From the NCBI GenBank assembly GCA_037447655.1, contig JBBHKE010000012.1:118400-168536 (forward strand): a DNA stretch of 50,137 nucleotides, read 5' to 3'. Positions 21,245 to 32,237 of this stretch are shown one piece after another. How positions within the stretch are numbered: the first letter of the stretch is position 1; every line of letters starts with the position of its first letter. Below the pieces are notes generated by a model, which saw nothing but the letters and a program-made list of their open reading frames with translations, was not told the DNA's origin and did not search any database. The position numbers and the translations under genes were made by a program. This DNA comes from Zygnema cylindricum (taxonomy: Eukaryota; Streptophyta; Zygnematophyceae; Zygnematales; Zygnemataceae).

Positions 21245-22540
21245 CAACTTCTCCTTGACGGGGAGTTGGAGGTGAAAGGTGAGCCGGAGATTCTTAGGAG
21301 GCAAAAGTGTGCTTTCGGTGGAGTGAAAGAAGCTCCTGAAGAAGGATGGATCATTGATTCAGGAGCCCCTATGCATATGTGTAGAGAAAAACCATTGTTT
21401 ACCAAAAAGAGAAAGATCCCTTCTCTAGAGATAGAGTATGGGTATGGGAGAATAGTACCAACTAATTCAGTGGGATCAGTAGATCTGAGGGTCCTAGTTG
21501 ATGGAAAGACATCTATAGTCACTTTCACTGATTTTCTTTTTATTCTGGAGCTGGACAAAAATCTTATCTCTACGTCAGTCTTAGATGATAAGGGCTTTGA
21601 GACTAGTACTAAGAAAGGAGTCTTCCTTGCTAGCTATGAGAATGAAGTGTACTTCACAGCTGAAAAGGGTAGCCAAGGAATTTTGAGGCTGAATTTGAGT
21701 AATGGAAAGACGGGAGTTTACTATGCTGGTGTAAGTGATTTGATGATGTGGCATAAAAGATTGGGACATGTGCATCTAGATAGATTGAAGGAAATGAAGA
21801 AAACGGGTGTAGTTGAGGGCATACATTTTGGAGATAATGAGACTTTGGATGATTGTAGTGGGTGTGCTCAAGGAAAGGCCCACAGATTGCCTTTTCCAAA
21901 AGCCGCAACATATAAGGGTGAAAAGGTTTTAGATTTGGTTCACACTGACATATGGGGACCGGCTAAAGTGTCATCAATTGGAGGGAAAATACTTATGCTT
22001 ACTCTCACTGATGATTGGTCTGGATACTCTAGAGTATATTTCTTGAAAAACAAATCTGAGGCTTCCGCTTACTTTAAAGAATATAAATCATGGAGTGAAA
22101 CACTTCATGAGAAACCTATAAAGAGAGTGAGAAGTGATAATGGGGGGGAATTCACTTCTAATGAATTTGAGGATTACCTGAAAGAGGAAGAGGTTCAACA
22201 CCAAAAGACAGTCCCAAAGAACCCATAACAAAATGGTGTAGCCGAGAGACTAAATTAGACATTAAGTGATAGTGCCCGAAGCATGTTGACAGATAAAAAG
22301 ATAAGGAAAAGCTTTTGGACAGAAACCATGAATTGTGCTAACTATCACAAAAATAGAGTCCTTACCTCAGCTGTAAAAGGTCAAACACCCTATGAAAGAT
22401 GGACCGGGAGAAAACCTAACATATCACACTTAAAGGTGTTTGGAAGTCAAGTGTTTAGTTTAAACACAGAAAAAATCTGACTGGAAGTTAGATGTTAGAG
22501 GAAAGCCGAGATAATTACTTGGGTATGATGAGAACGTAAA
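21245..22540 (+). pseudogene. Protease and integrase of element E
   Basis: The open part 21266-22228 (320 aa) has the aspartic protease site IIDSGAPMHMC (about 21351), VDLRVLVDGKTSIVTF and the pre-integrase zinc region WHKRLGHVHLDRL...CSGCAQGKAHRLPFPK. The integrase core has VHTDIWGP with the first Asp and RSDNGGEFTS with the second Asp. It ends at a TAA after VPKNP, where copia integrases read PQQNGVAER; CAA to TAA would explain it. Beyond the stop, 22230-22480 keeps NGVAERLN, another stop, SMLTDKKI, YERWTGRKPNISHLKVFG. Only two base changes interrupt an otherwise complete integrase. Confidence 0.9.
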
Positions 22541-22583
22541 AGGGTATAGTTTTTATGATCTCGGAAGAAAAGACATAATTCTA

Positions 22584-24576
22584 GTGAAACACTTGGTAGT
22601 TATGGATGAAGGAAAATCCATAGATCCCTTTAAGTACACTAAACCGGTCAGAATTAGAATTGGATCCGAAAATGAGTTAGATTCAGATTCTACTAACCAA
22701 ACTCTGGTTCAGCCTGACTTTGTAGAGAGAGGGGAAAAACTGACCGAGAGTGATCCTCTCTTAGAGTCACAACATCCGGTTCAAACCGAGGAAGAAAACG
22801 AAGAAAGACTGGAAATGGACGATGAATGTCCGGAGATGGACTCCACGGATAAGGGAGAAGGCGAAGTTGTTTGGAGGAACCCGAGATTACCCTCCATCCC
22901 AGCGTCGGAATTTGAAGGAGGAAGGAGAAGCAGCAAGAGACTTCAAGAGAGACAAGTGAACAACAAGGTAACTAAGGTATCACATTTGAGCGAACCCCTG
23001 ACTTATACAGAAGCAGTTAATAGTCTGGAAGGTGGTAGATGGGTGACAACTATTAATGATGAGATGGCTTCCATTATAGAAGCAAAGACTTGGGAGTTGG
23101 TGGATTTTCCTTAGGATAGAATGCCAATAGGATGCAAGTGGGTATTTAAGTTGAAGCTCAATCCTGATAACACTATCGAGCTATACAAGGCCAGATTAGT
23201 GGCAAAGTGGTTCACACAGAAGGAGGGAATCGATTATGAGGAGACCTTTGCTCCAGTAGTTAGATTCCCCTCTGTCCGGATTTTACTTAGTCTTGCGGCA
23301 GCGGAAGACATGGAAGTGCACCAGATGGACATCAAAACTGCTTTCTTACACGGATAATTGGAAGAAGAGATTTTCATGAGACAACCGGAAGGATTTGTGG
23401 AGAAAGGAGAAGAAAGCAAGGTGTGTAGATTGATAAAGTCACTTTATGGACTAAAGCAAGCTCCTCGCCAATGGAACAAAAAGTTGGACGAGTTCTTGAC
23501 GATTTGGGATATATCCGGATCAGTTCGGATCATTCGATCTACTTATTTGAGGATGAGGAAGGTACAATTTTCATTGACATATATGTTGATGATTTGCTTG
23601 TATTAAGTAAATCAATGGTGAAAATTAATAGATTGAAAAAGGATCTAAAGAGTAGATTTGAAATGAAAAATTTGGGGGAGGCAAAGTACATATTGGAAAT
23701 TCAAATAGAGGGGATAGAGAAAAGAAGATAATTAGACTAACTCAAAAAGAAAGAATTGGGAATATGCTTGAAAAATTTCAAATGGAAAAAGCAAATAGCT
23801 ATATAACTCCAATGGACTTAAAGAAGGGAAATGAAGGGAGCTCAGAAGAGGGAGTCTTGATTTTGGATGATGAGCTAGGACTTGAGGAAAGCAAGTTCAT
23901 GCAAACTATTCCGTACAGACAGGTAGTCGGTAGTTTGATCTACTTTATGAACTATACTCAACCTTATATAGCTGCCGCTGTGGGAGTATTAAGTAGGAGT
24001 CTGAATGACCCAAGAAAAAAAGATTGGGAAGCGGCCAAAAGGGTCATGCGGTATTTCGTAGGAACTAGAGATTTGTGGTTGCATCTGGAAGGGGATAATA
24101 CTGACATCACTACTTGGAGTGATGCCAGTTATGGGGATGCTCCGATGAGGAGGTGTACTTCTGGGTATGTGTTGTATGTTGGGAATGGAGCTTGCTGTTG
24201 GAGCAGTAAGCAACAAAAGGTCATTCCTCAGTCCACCATAAAGGCTGAGTATATGGCCTCTTGTTCAGCTGTGAAAGAGTTAATGTGGGTGAAATCTTTG
24301 TTTCAAGAATTGGGATACATGAAGAATGGAGTACAAAAGATATTTTGTGACAATCAAGCTGCGATTGCAATTGCAGCCAACCCTAAGCATCAATTTAAAG
24401 CAAAACACATGGATATTCGTTTGATCTTTGTTAGGGAGAAAGTTGAGAATAAAATCATTAGTTTGGAATATAGACCAAATGGTGAGATGGTAGCAGATAT
24501 GATGACTAAACCGGTTCCTTCTCCTAAACTGATATTTTGTAGGGAGAAGTGTGGACTTAAACAAAAGATAGACTAG
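22584..24576 (+). pseudogene. RT and RNase H of element E
   Basis: The linker (22584-23000, acidic, with PASEFEGGRR) leads into RT. Order: [48 protein letters not shown], then a TAA at 23355-23357. EEIFMRQPEGFVE, SLYGLKQAPRQWNKKLDEF and a one-base shift near 23505 follow, then YVDDLLVLSKS (about 23583-23615) with both catalytic Asp. A second shift falls near 23720. The 23764-24576 section is fully open (270 aa): TPMDLKKG, PYRQVVGSLIYFMN, WSDASYGD, FCDNQAAIAIAAN, KHMDIR, DMMTKPVPSP. It ends TAG 24574-24576, followed by AAAATAAGGGGAG and the 3' LTR. Confidence 0.92.
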
Positions 24577-24589
24577 AAAATAAGGGGAG

Positions 24590-25559
24590 TGTTGAAAAGA
24601 GAGGTATTTTGTAGTCTTTCTTGTGGACTTACTGCAGCCCTCATACTTGTCGTAGTCACTAGGGACCTGTAGACAGCCATGGCTGCCTAATGCAACTAAA
24701 GGAGACACGCAGATCATTCAAAACAAGTTTTCTGCAAAATATAACTGCCCCTTACGAGACTTGATCCAGTGACCTCTGGATTAACACCGTACAGACCAGC
24801 CGTGCGCCTTATCCGGAAAGTCTTGAAGAAATCGATACATGCATATGGCGCGATATTTATTTAAATCTATACCGCGCTGGACATTTCAGTTAACCAATTA
24901 CGGGACGATTTATGCATGGAAACATACCTGTCCACACGAAATCGGGACCGTACGAAATATACGAATTAACATTTAATTTCGACGGAAGAAATCAAATGTG
25001 CAGATCTGATCGAACGGCTCACAGTGGAGCCGGAATGCTGGAATAGCCGTTTGGCGGTTTGCGGACCAGATGTCAGTGGATGACACGTGGTAACATATGG
25101 CTCGGTAGCGGATATGATGGGAGGAGCAACTACGGCTCCGAAACTGACACGCATCAACAGAACGGCCATGCCGTACTATGGCCGTACAAGAAGCACAGCG
25201 GTACCTGTACCTTCTTGTACTTCACAGTCTTATGATTAGTCGAAGTACCTTAGTAGTAGGCTTAGAGAGGTAGCTTAGGACTTAGAATGTTTTTTGGTTT
25301 TCTAGCCTCTCTCCTAGAGTGCACTTGTATTTATGGACCAACTTTGGTCACCCATAACTTAATGCTCAGGGGAGCAATTTCAGTGATTCTTTTTGCACCT
25401 GACTCAGGGGAGTCCAGGCTACACAGAGGTAAAGTCGGTCAGAGTTTTTGCGTCCCAGGGTGGGACTTATTCATTATCAAATTCAAAAGTGCATATACTA
25501 TCCTAGAGGCTTCACATAAGCTGGACATTCTGTGTACCAATGGAGGTCATCAAATCACA
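24590..25559 (+). repeat. 3' LTR of element E (970 bp)
   Basis: TGTTGAAAAGAGAGG...GGTCATCAAATCACA, followed by TSD AACAT (25560-25564). CACGTG 25084-25089. ATG 25540 reads M-E-V-I-K-S-Q. Confidence 0.92.
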
Positions 25560-25564
25560 AACAT

Positions 25565-25729
25565 GCTTCCCCCAAACCCTGGAAGAATGGCTGAACTGGA
25601 TGGACGCCTCACTCGTCCACTTGCTATCCCCCAAAATCTCTTTTTATATAGAGCCCTTGTCATCATACTTCCGAAAATATAAAGCCTACTCCATTAAATA
25701 TGTGTACCCTAGATTGTGGGCCCATAAAC
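25565..25729 (-). pseudogene. gag of element B, first (N-terminal) piece
   Basis: On the minus strand, directly after the 5' LTR, it gives a PBS-like GTTTATGGGCCCA. It then aligns with E gag 20204-20370: P-x-S-R-V-x-I-F-N, the ALYKKRFWGI-like block and R-R-P-S. It runs to the E insertion point and resumes at 19228. A TAG at the LTR/PBS junction (C to T in the terminal CA) ends the LTR-encoded peptide early. Confidence 0.8.
25716..25729 (-). promoter_or_regulatory. Primer-binding site of element B
   Basis: Sense GTTTATGGGCCCAC. Differs from the E site by one base and abuts the LTR end at 25730. Confidence 0.72.
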
Positions 25730-26802
25730 TACAACTTTGAGACCTCCATTGGCCCTTAGAGTGGGCAGCTCCCACGAAGCCCCTAGGATAACCTTGACCC
25801 CTTTGAGTTTCCTCTAGAATAACTGCTACCCTGAGAGATAAAAACGCTGACCAACTTTTCCTCGTTGGAGAGAAGACTCCCCTAAGTCGATAGCAAAAAG
25901 AATCTCTTAATTTGCTCCCCGAGCAGTAAGTTATCGAGGGTCAAAAATGACCTTTTGTACAAAATCTCTCTCAAAGAGAGGTCTTATCTATCAACTTTTT
26001 CTTAGTCCTATCTCTCCCTAAAACTCTATCTACTGAAGTACGGCACCAATCATAATACTCTGTTGTATAGAATGGTACAGGTGTCGGTGTACTTTTGTAC
26101 GACCCTTGTACGACATGACCACGAAGGCAACACATGTCATATTTGGATTCGTTCCTATAATCACGGGAGATGCCAGAATCTAATGTGGTTGTGCCACGTT
26201 TCAATCGATGTGGCGGTGACCGCAAACCGCCAAAATCGTATTTTACGGTCTCGACATCCTTCGCGGCCGTCTAATCAAAACCAGGTTTCAATCGTTGTCG
26301 TCATAAATTCTTGCACGATATTTGTTTAGCTAACGAAACATAATGCGCTGTATCCGTTTCGAAGCCGTACCATACTCCGTACTTTACAAAACTATATCTA
26401 TGCATGACGTATATAGTTTCCTTTAAATAAATTAGTTCACTTCTAATTAATTAAGTATTTGTCAAACCTAATATACTTTAGCACTAATCTTAGACTTGTA
26501 GGATAAAGCTAACCGCTACTGGCTATCTTGACGGCTATCTTGACAGACGGCCGGTACAAGGATCAAATCCTGGGTTCGTCAATTATGCTTTTAGTAAACC
26601 TACTAAAACACCTTTTTGTCTCTCTCTAGACAACATGTCTCTCTCTGGACAACACACGCAGCCATGGCTTTACCTCCCTCTTTAGCCTTTGTAGTGCATA
26701 AGTGTGGGAGCCAAGAGAGGAGTTAGAGGCGCACTACCACGGCTTTTCTCAGATTTCATTTTAGACCTAGAAAATACTAAAATAACCATTAATTTCTACA
26801 AT
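25730..26802 (-). repeat. 5' LTR of element B (1073 bp)
   Basis: Plus-strand TACAACTTTGAG...AATTTCTACA, homologous along its length to 3027-4073. It is 26 bp longer, explained by two small tandem duplications: GGCTATCTTGAC near 26520-26545 and GACAACATGTCTCTCTCT-like near 26620-26655. The CACGTG box of the partner LTR is CACGTT here (about 26196). The sense terminal CA has become TA. Confidence 0.88.
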
Positions 26803-27106
26803 ATGTCTTAGCAACGGTCCCAGACTATAAGACAAAGCTATCGGCTAGCGGCTTCGAGGGTAAAAGGAATGTATCAGGATCAAATCATGATTTCGGTAGC
26901 TACCTTTTGGTAGGAACTAGCTTGAACTTTCTTCTCTCCCCTTAACACAGCCTAGGCAGCCATGGCTGTGACTCCCTCCTCTCTAGTCTATAGTGAGTGC
27001 GATAAGTGTGGGGACTTGAGAGAGGAGTAAGAGGAAGGCTGCCTTTGCTGCTTTTGTGTTTTAATTTTACACTATTCAAAACTAGAAAATACCTCTAATT
27101 TCTACA
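26803..27106 (-). repeat. LTR of element G, second part
   Basis: Continues the LTR broken at 3026: ATGTCTTAGCAACGGTCCCAGAC aligns with TTTAGCACAGGTCCTAGAC in B's LTR. It ends CTAATTTCTACA, the usual sense start TGTAGAAA. Element H follows three bases later. Confidence 0.8.
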
Positions 27107-27109
27107 CTC
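27105..27109. other. Target-site duplication CACTC, left copy (element H)
   Basis: Identical to 32233-32237. The duplication spans the LTR/polypurine junction of G. Confidence 0.9.
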
Positions 27110-27869
27110 TGAAAGGATCATATACAAAAATAAACTTAGCGCAAATGCTAGCGGAAGCATAAATGAATAAAACACACACAAGAGAAAGATTACCCCAAGG
27201 AAGCCAATATATTCCACGGAGAAATTCTCTTACATAATTTCCTCACACCCTCAAAACGCACTCACTTCTAACTCCTCTTAATCATACAAAAGATAATCTT
27301 CTCTAACCTCCTCTAACTCCTCAAGAAACACCACAAAGCTATCAAACTTCCTTAACTCCTTGAACTCTTTCATAATCTACAAGGAGGATCAACTCTCGCC
27401 AAATTGATAAGAACCTCTCTCTCACTTCGCCTCAATATACTCCTTCAAACGTCACATAACAAAACCACGGTACACGAGTAGAAACGCGTAAGAGTCAACG
27501 TGGTGAAATCATCGGACCGACAACTGCAAACCGACTTGAACTACACGGTACGACAAGACAAGTCAACCACGAACCAACTTGAACCACACGGTACAACTAG
27601 AACTTACGTGAAACAAAACGACCAAACATTTTCCACGCACTTCAATAGTACGACTAGAACTCGCGTGAAACTAAACGAACAAACAGTTTCTACGTCACTT
27701 CAAATATCCAGCGACAAAACTACTTCGTCGCTATCTTCTACGTCACTTCAAATATCTTTCTACGACACTTCAAATATCTAGCGACGAGACTAACTCGTCG
27801 CTGGTCGTCGCTTCTTTAGCTACGAGAATGTCTCGTCGCTAAATGAGTTCTCAGTACTAAATCCTAACA
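27110..27869 (-). repeat. 3' LTR of element H (760 bp)
   Basis: Plus-strand TGAAAGGATCATATAC...AAATCCTAACA. Contains three palindromes of the AGCGACGAG/CTCGTCGCT type at 27708-27732, 27779-27802 and 27816-27842. The open frame 27500-27781 lies in the LTR and has no recognisable domain. Confidence 0.92.
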
Positions 27870-30149
27870 TTCCCCCTCTTACTGAGACACTCAAAGCCCC
27901 CTCTTACTCCATGCCTACTAATTTCTTTCCCATTTCATATACTTCTTTTGATGAATTTAGTACACGCTCAAAAGAGCGTACGCAAAAGTCAACAGGAGAT
28001 TTTCTCGACAAAGTGGAACAAATTTGGCCGTACAAATGTACGCCGCAACCCAAAAACAAATCTACTCCTCAAATTAGAACAAAGACCACTACGATCACTA
28101 TGACACTAAACTGTACAGTGATCGGGACCCTCCATTGATACACTTCAAATAAGACAAGACACAAATAACTCCGACACTTAAAATCAATACTTAAACTAAG
28201 CGTACAATGGTTGCTACGCTGCCAACCGACGCTAACATAAATCCCACAATGTAAAACTTAACAATCCCCTTCTCAAATTTGTAATCATTAAACCAATGAC
28301 AACTTAAAACTTCCCCTCCGTAAAACATCATGAAGTATACTTAAACGAAAAATTAAAACACCAGATTAATGTACGAAACAAAGCACCAAAAGTCCGATGT
28401 AAGAAACAATTATGTCTCCTCGCGATTTTTCCAAAAAAAACTCCATATCGAATAATCCTCCAACAAAATCCTCGCAAACTTCAATCAACTCCAAATGTCG
28501 TAGCCCCCTTTGAAACGTTACAACTTGATTGCGATTTTTTTCTTCAATCACCATTCAAAATTTTTCCGTAACTTCGCTCGTCAAAATTCACGCATACGCC
28601 ACATGGCGCTTCTCCATTTGTTCTTAGAATCTCAAAAGAAAATAAAATGCCGCTCCAAAAAAAATGTAACAGGGCGGTGAAATTTCGAAATCAAAATAAA
28701 TGAAAAGTCCACGCCGCAAATCCATGTCAAATAACTCCGGGTCACAACCTCCATCAGAATTAGCACTTCCAAATATTTTTTTTCGTCAACTGAAACCATA
28801 GTCACATCCACATGGTACCATAAGGTACCGAAAGATCCGCGTAAACAAATTTTAATAACTCTATGACCGACAAAATCTGACGACGACCAACACAGCTGCC
28901 TGACTATCCGACATCATCGTGCATTCCCCAATGTACGTCAAGCGTCCAACCGGCTCTTCATACGGAACGACTTGTCCTCCTCTCATATATAACCCAAAAA
29001 AAACTTACCGCCTCCAATATCGTTTCCCACTCTTCAACCTCTCTTAATTTAGAAAATGACTGTGGGCTTCCAACAACATTCTCGCAAACAAAATTCTCAA
29101 CAGATAAAGTTGATTTTTTTTCTTAACATCAAAAAAAAAATGAAGCGAGTTTGAAATCTTTTCTCCTTGCCAAAAATAAGAAAGCTTATTCGGCCTCTTC
29201 CCCCACATAACTTGAATCTCATTTGAACAAAAAAGTTCTCTCCTTTTATCTTCCTCCGATTCGGATTTGTTAAATCTAAATTAGAACTCGAATTAAAACC
29301 TTTAAATTTCCGCGAATTCAAAAAACACTCAAGAAATAAAAATTTCATCACTCCAATCATCAATGTAAAATTCAATGTCACTCTTAATGTCAACATTTTC
29401 CTTCAACTATTCAAACCGAAATGGACATGCGCTTTCTCCTCCAATGCAGAATGCGCAATGGACAAGAAATCATGAATTTGGCTCTCCTCATAAAAAAAAA
29501 TCAAAATTTTCTCTCATTCTTCATCTCCTCTCATCGAATTAATCATTAATATGCGAATCAAAAAATTATAGTCCTTCGTCGGTATAATTTCCAAACTCAA
29601 AATAAGTGGTAAATTCAACACGGCCGTAACTTACACCGCGATCCAATGATTCTTTTCCTTTTCTCCTCTTGATTCAAATTGTAATAGGGCATCAATATAC
29701 CACATCGATTTGTTGAAATATTTCGGAAATTGATCTTCCAAATTAGTCGCTCCATACATCCGAATTCTTCCTCAAATAAAACTAAAAAAAAATGGTTTCT
29801 CCAACAAACGTCGAAGCCACCAGGAGGGAAGGAGTACTCTTCTTCCTTCCGAGAGAATAATCTCTCGCTACCTCTACTTCGTCTCTACTCTTGTCTTCTT
29901 TCAAACTCAAAACAAGAATCTGATTTCTCCTCTTTTTCTTCATCTTCGTCAATTTTTTTCTATCCTCCTCTTTGTCAATAAATGGCCAAAACAGCGGGTA
30001 AAGCAACCGGTCTTTCGCTAACACGAAACTCCTTCTCTTCTTCCTCCTCGATTCACTTCGAATAACGTCTTCAATAAATAAACGTACAAAAGTACGAAAT
30101 AAAACTCCCTCAAAAAAAAATCTTCAAAAATGTCGAGATTCATTTTCAA

Positions 30150-30906
30150 CTCACGACAACACACTTACTTTCTTCTTCATAAACCACTCCTTTACACCTC
30201 AATCAATATACCACATCGGCAACTTCATTTCTCCTCCCAAAATAAATTTATCTTCTTCTCTTCACTCTTATTTCCACTCTTCTTCTCTTTCATCAAATCA
30301 CTCTTTTTAATACACTTCTCATCACACTTTTCTTCACTCCTCTCTTCAGTTTTTTAATTCACTCTTCTCTTTTTCACCTTCTTCGACTTTCGGATTCTTC
30401 ATCTACTTCTTCTTCTTCTACTTCATATAAAGAATCACCTCCATCCGAATCGAGATCTGGTTCACTCTTCAAAGGACAAAAGCCTTTTCTTCCTCCCATC
30501 TCAATCTGAATTTTCACATCAACATAAAGGGTAAACTTGTAGAACAAGTCACACATCACCTCCTCCGAACTTTTTTTACCTCACGACAACACACTTACTT
30601 TCTTCTTCATAAGCCACTCCTTTACACCTCAATCAATATACCACATCGGCAACTTCATTTCTCCTCCCAAAAGAAATTTATCTTCTTCTCTTCACTCATC
30701 TTTCCACTCTTCTTCTCTTTCATCAAATCACTCTTTTAAATACACTTCTCATCACACTTTTCTTCACTCCTCTCTTCAGTTTTTTAATTCACTCTTCTCT
30801 TCTTCACCTTCTTCGACTTCATCGACTACTTCTTCGGATTCTTCATCTACTTCTTCTTCATCATCTTCTTCTTCTTCTACTTCGTATAACGAATCACCTC
30901 CATCCT
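30150..30906. repeat. Direct duplication in H interior, offset 430 bp
   Basis: TCACGACAACACACTTAC at 30151 recurs at 30581. The copies stay parallel to the AATCACCTCCATCC phrase near 30431 and 30893, with a ~30-bp length difference near the TTCTTC run. Confidence 0.85.
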
Positions 30907-30954
30907 CATAATATCCACAATAATTGTTGTCAAAAGAAAGACAACCTTCACCTC

Positions 30955-31395
30955 ATCTTCAATCTTCGTTTTAGTCTTCGTCTTCAATCTCCGTCTTCGT
31001 CTTCGTTTTCCACTTCGTCTTCAGGTTTTATCTTCGTCTTCAGTCTTCGTCTTCTGCTTCGTCTTCTGCTTCGTCTTCATTTTCGACTTCCGTCTTCATC
31101 TTCGCCTTCTGTCTTCGTATTCGTCTTCAAACTTCGTCTTCGTCTTCACTCTGTATCTTCAATCTTCGTCTTCGTCTTCCACTTCGTCTTCAATCTTCGT
31201 CTTTATCTTCTTATTCGTCTTCAGTATTTATCTTCTTCTTCGTCTTCATCTTCGACTTCCGCCTTCATCCTCATCTTCATCTTCGTCTACTGTCTTCATA
31301 TTCGTCTTCAAACTTTGTATTCGTCTTCTCTCCTTCGTCTTCAAACTTTGTATTCGTCTTCTCTCCTCGTCTTCAATCTGTCGTCTTCGTCGTCA
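30955..31395. repeat. CTTCGT-type microsatellite
   Basis: A degenerate hexamer array (CTTCGT, CTTCAT, CTTCAA) over ~440 bp. In the sense strand it is GAAGAC-like. Confidence 0.85.
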
Positions 31396-31458
31396 ATCCT
31401 TTTCGCCTTCAATCGTCTACATCTCCATCATCAAAACACTCATAGAGCACTACAACCT

Positions 31459-31470
31459 GCTCCGATACCA
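31459..31470 (-). promoter_or_regulatory. Primer-binding site of H (3'-end iMet type)
   Basis: Sense TGGTATCGGAGC, two bases from the LTR. It matches the plant iMet PBS TGGTATCAGAGC at 11 of 12 positions. The priming mode differs from the anticodon-arm sites of B, C, E and F. Confidence 0.82.
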
Positions 31471-31472
31471 AT

Positions 31473-32232
31473 TGAAAGGATCATATACAAAAATAAACTT
31501 AGCGCAAATGCTAGCGGAAGCATAAATGAATAAAACACACACAAGAGAAAGATTACCCCAAGGAAGCCAATATATTCCACGGAGAAATTCTCTTACATAA
31601 TTTCCTCACACCCTCAAAACGCACTCACTCCTAACTCCTCTTAATCATACAAAAGATAATCTTCTCTAACCTCCTCTTACTCCTCAAGAAACACCACAAA
31701 GCTATCAAACTTCCTTAACTCCTTGAACTCTTTCATAATCTACAAGGAGGATCAACTCTCGCCAAATTGATAAGAACCTCTCTCTCACTTCGCCTCAATA
31801 TACTCCTTCAAACGTCACGTAACAAAACCACGGTACACGAGTAGAAACGCGTAAGAGTCAACGTGGTGAAAACATCCGACCGACAACTGCAAACCGACTT
31901 GAACTACACGGTACGACAAGACAAGTCAACCACGAACCAACTTGAACCACACGGTACAACTAGAACTTACGTGAAACGAAACGACCAAACATTTTCCACG
32001 CACTTCAATAGTACGACTAGAACTCGCGTGAAACTAAACGAACAAACAGTTTCTACGTCACTTCAAATATCCAGCGACGAAACTACTTCGTCGCTATCTT
32101 CTACGTCACTTCAAATATCTTTCTACGACACTTCAAATATCTAGCGACGAGACTAATTCGTCGCTGGTCGTCGCTTCTTTAGCTACGAGAATGTCTCGTC
32201 GCTAAATGGGTTCTCAGTACTAAATCCTAACA
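31473..32232 (-). repeat. 5' LTR of element H (760 bp)
   Basis: Near-identical partner of 27110-27869. Followed by TSD CACTC 32233-32237. Confidence 0.92.
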
Positions 32233-32237
32233 CACTC

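Larger units (their letters stand above)
19234..25559 (+). mobile_element. Element E: full-length Ty1/copia retrotransposon (6326 bp)
   Basis: Both LTRs are 970 bp and the 5-bp TSD AACAT is perfect. The PBS, gag, protease, integrase, RT, RNase H and polypurine tract are all present in order. It is the reference copy for its group in this window. It sits in B's gag in opposite orientation. In the first third of the LTRs I count roughly 24 differences in 330 bp, so the insertion is not recent. Pol and gag carry several stops and frameshifts. Confidence 0.93.
3027..26802 (-). mobile_element. Element B: Ty1/copia retrotransposon, split by C and E
   Basis: LTRs are at 3027-4073 (3') and 25730-26802 (5'). 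Between them, read on the minus strand, lie gag, protease, integrase, RT and RNase H. Gag is in three pieces (25565-25729, 18770-19228, 7500-7767) separated by E and C. Removing both insertions leaves about 6.45 kb, close to element E (6.3 kb). The flanks are ATATA (3022-3026) and ATATG (26803-26807), a 5-bp TSD with one change. The sequence on either side rejoins into one LTR (G). Every coding block carries stops or frameshifts, so B is dead. Confidence 0.88.
27870..31458 (-). other. Interior of element H, pyrimidine-rich, no protein domain
   Basis: About 3.6 kb, T/C-rich on the plus strand. Small open frames (28366-28554, 29097-29396, 29782-30024, 30374-30559 minus) show no Gag, protease, integrase or RT motif. 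The frame 30374-30559 ends in a Glu-rich stretch caused by the TTCTTC-type repeat. Confidence 0.7.
27110..32232 (-). mobile_element. Element H: non-coding LTR retrotransposon (LARD-like, 5.1 kb)
   Basis: Two 760-bp LTRs (27110-27869 and 31473-32232) differ at about nine positions by my count, near 99% identity, and are flanked by a perfect TSD CACTC. The minus orientation is set by the PBS next to the right LTR and a purine tract (sense AAGAGGGGGAA) next to the left LTR. No gag or pol motif was found in the 3.6-kb interior, so it must be mobilised in trans. It is one of the youngest insertions here. Confidence 0.9.

Noticed and set aside
25730-26802. Solo LTR
   Set aside because: It is adjacent to a PBS-like site and N-terminal gag on the same strand, and pairs with 3027-4073 as the LTRs of B.
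30130-30559. Possible Gag remnant in element H
   Set aside because: The Glu- and Ser-rich composition comes from the TTCTTC repeat. No Gag motif or zinc knuckle.
30955-31395. CRISPR-like or other spaced repeat array
   Set aside because: It is a simple CTTCGT microsatellite without spacers of constant length.
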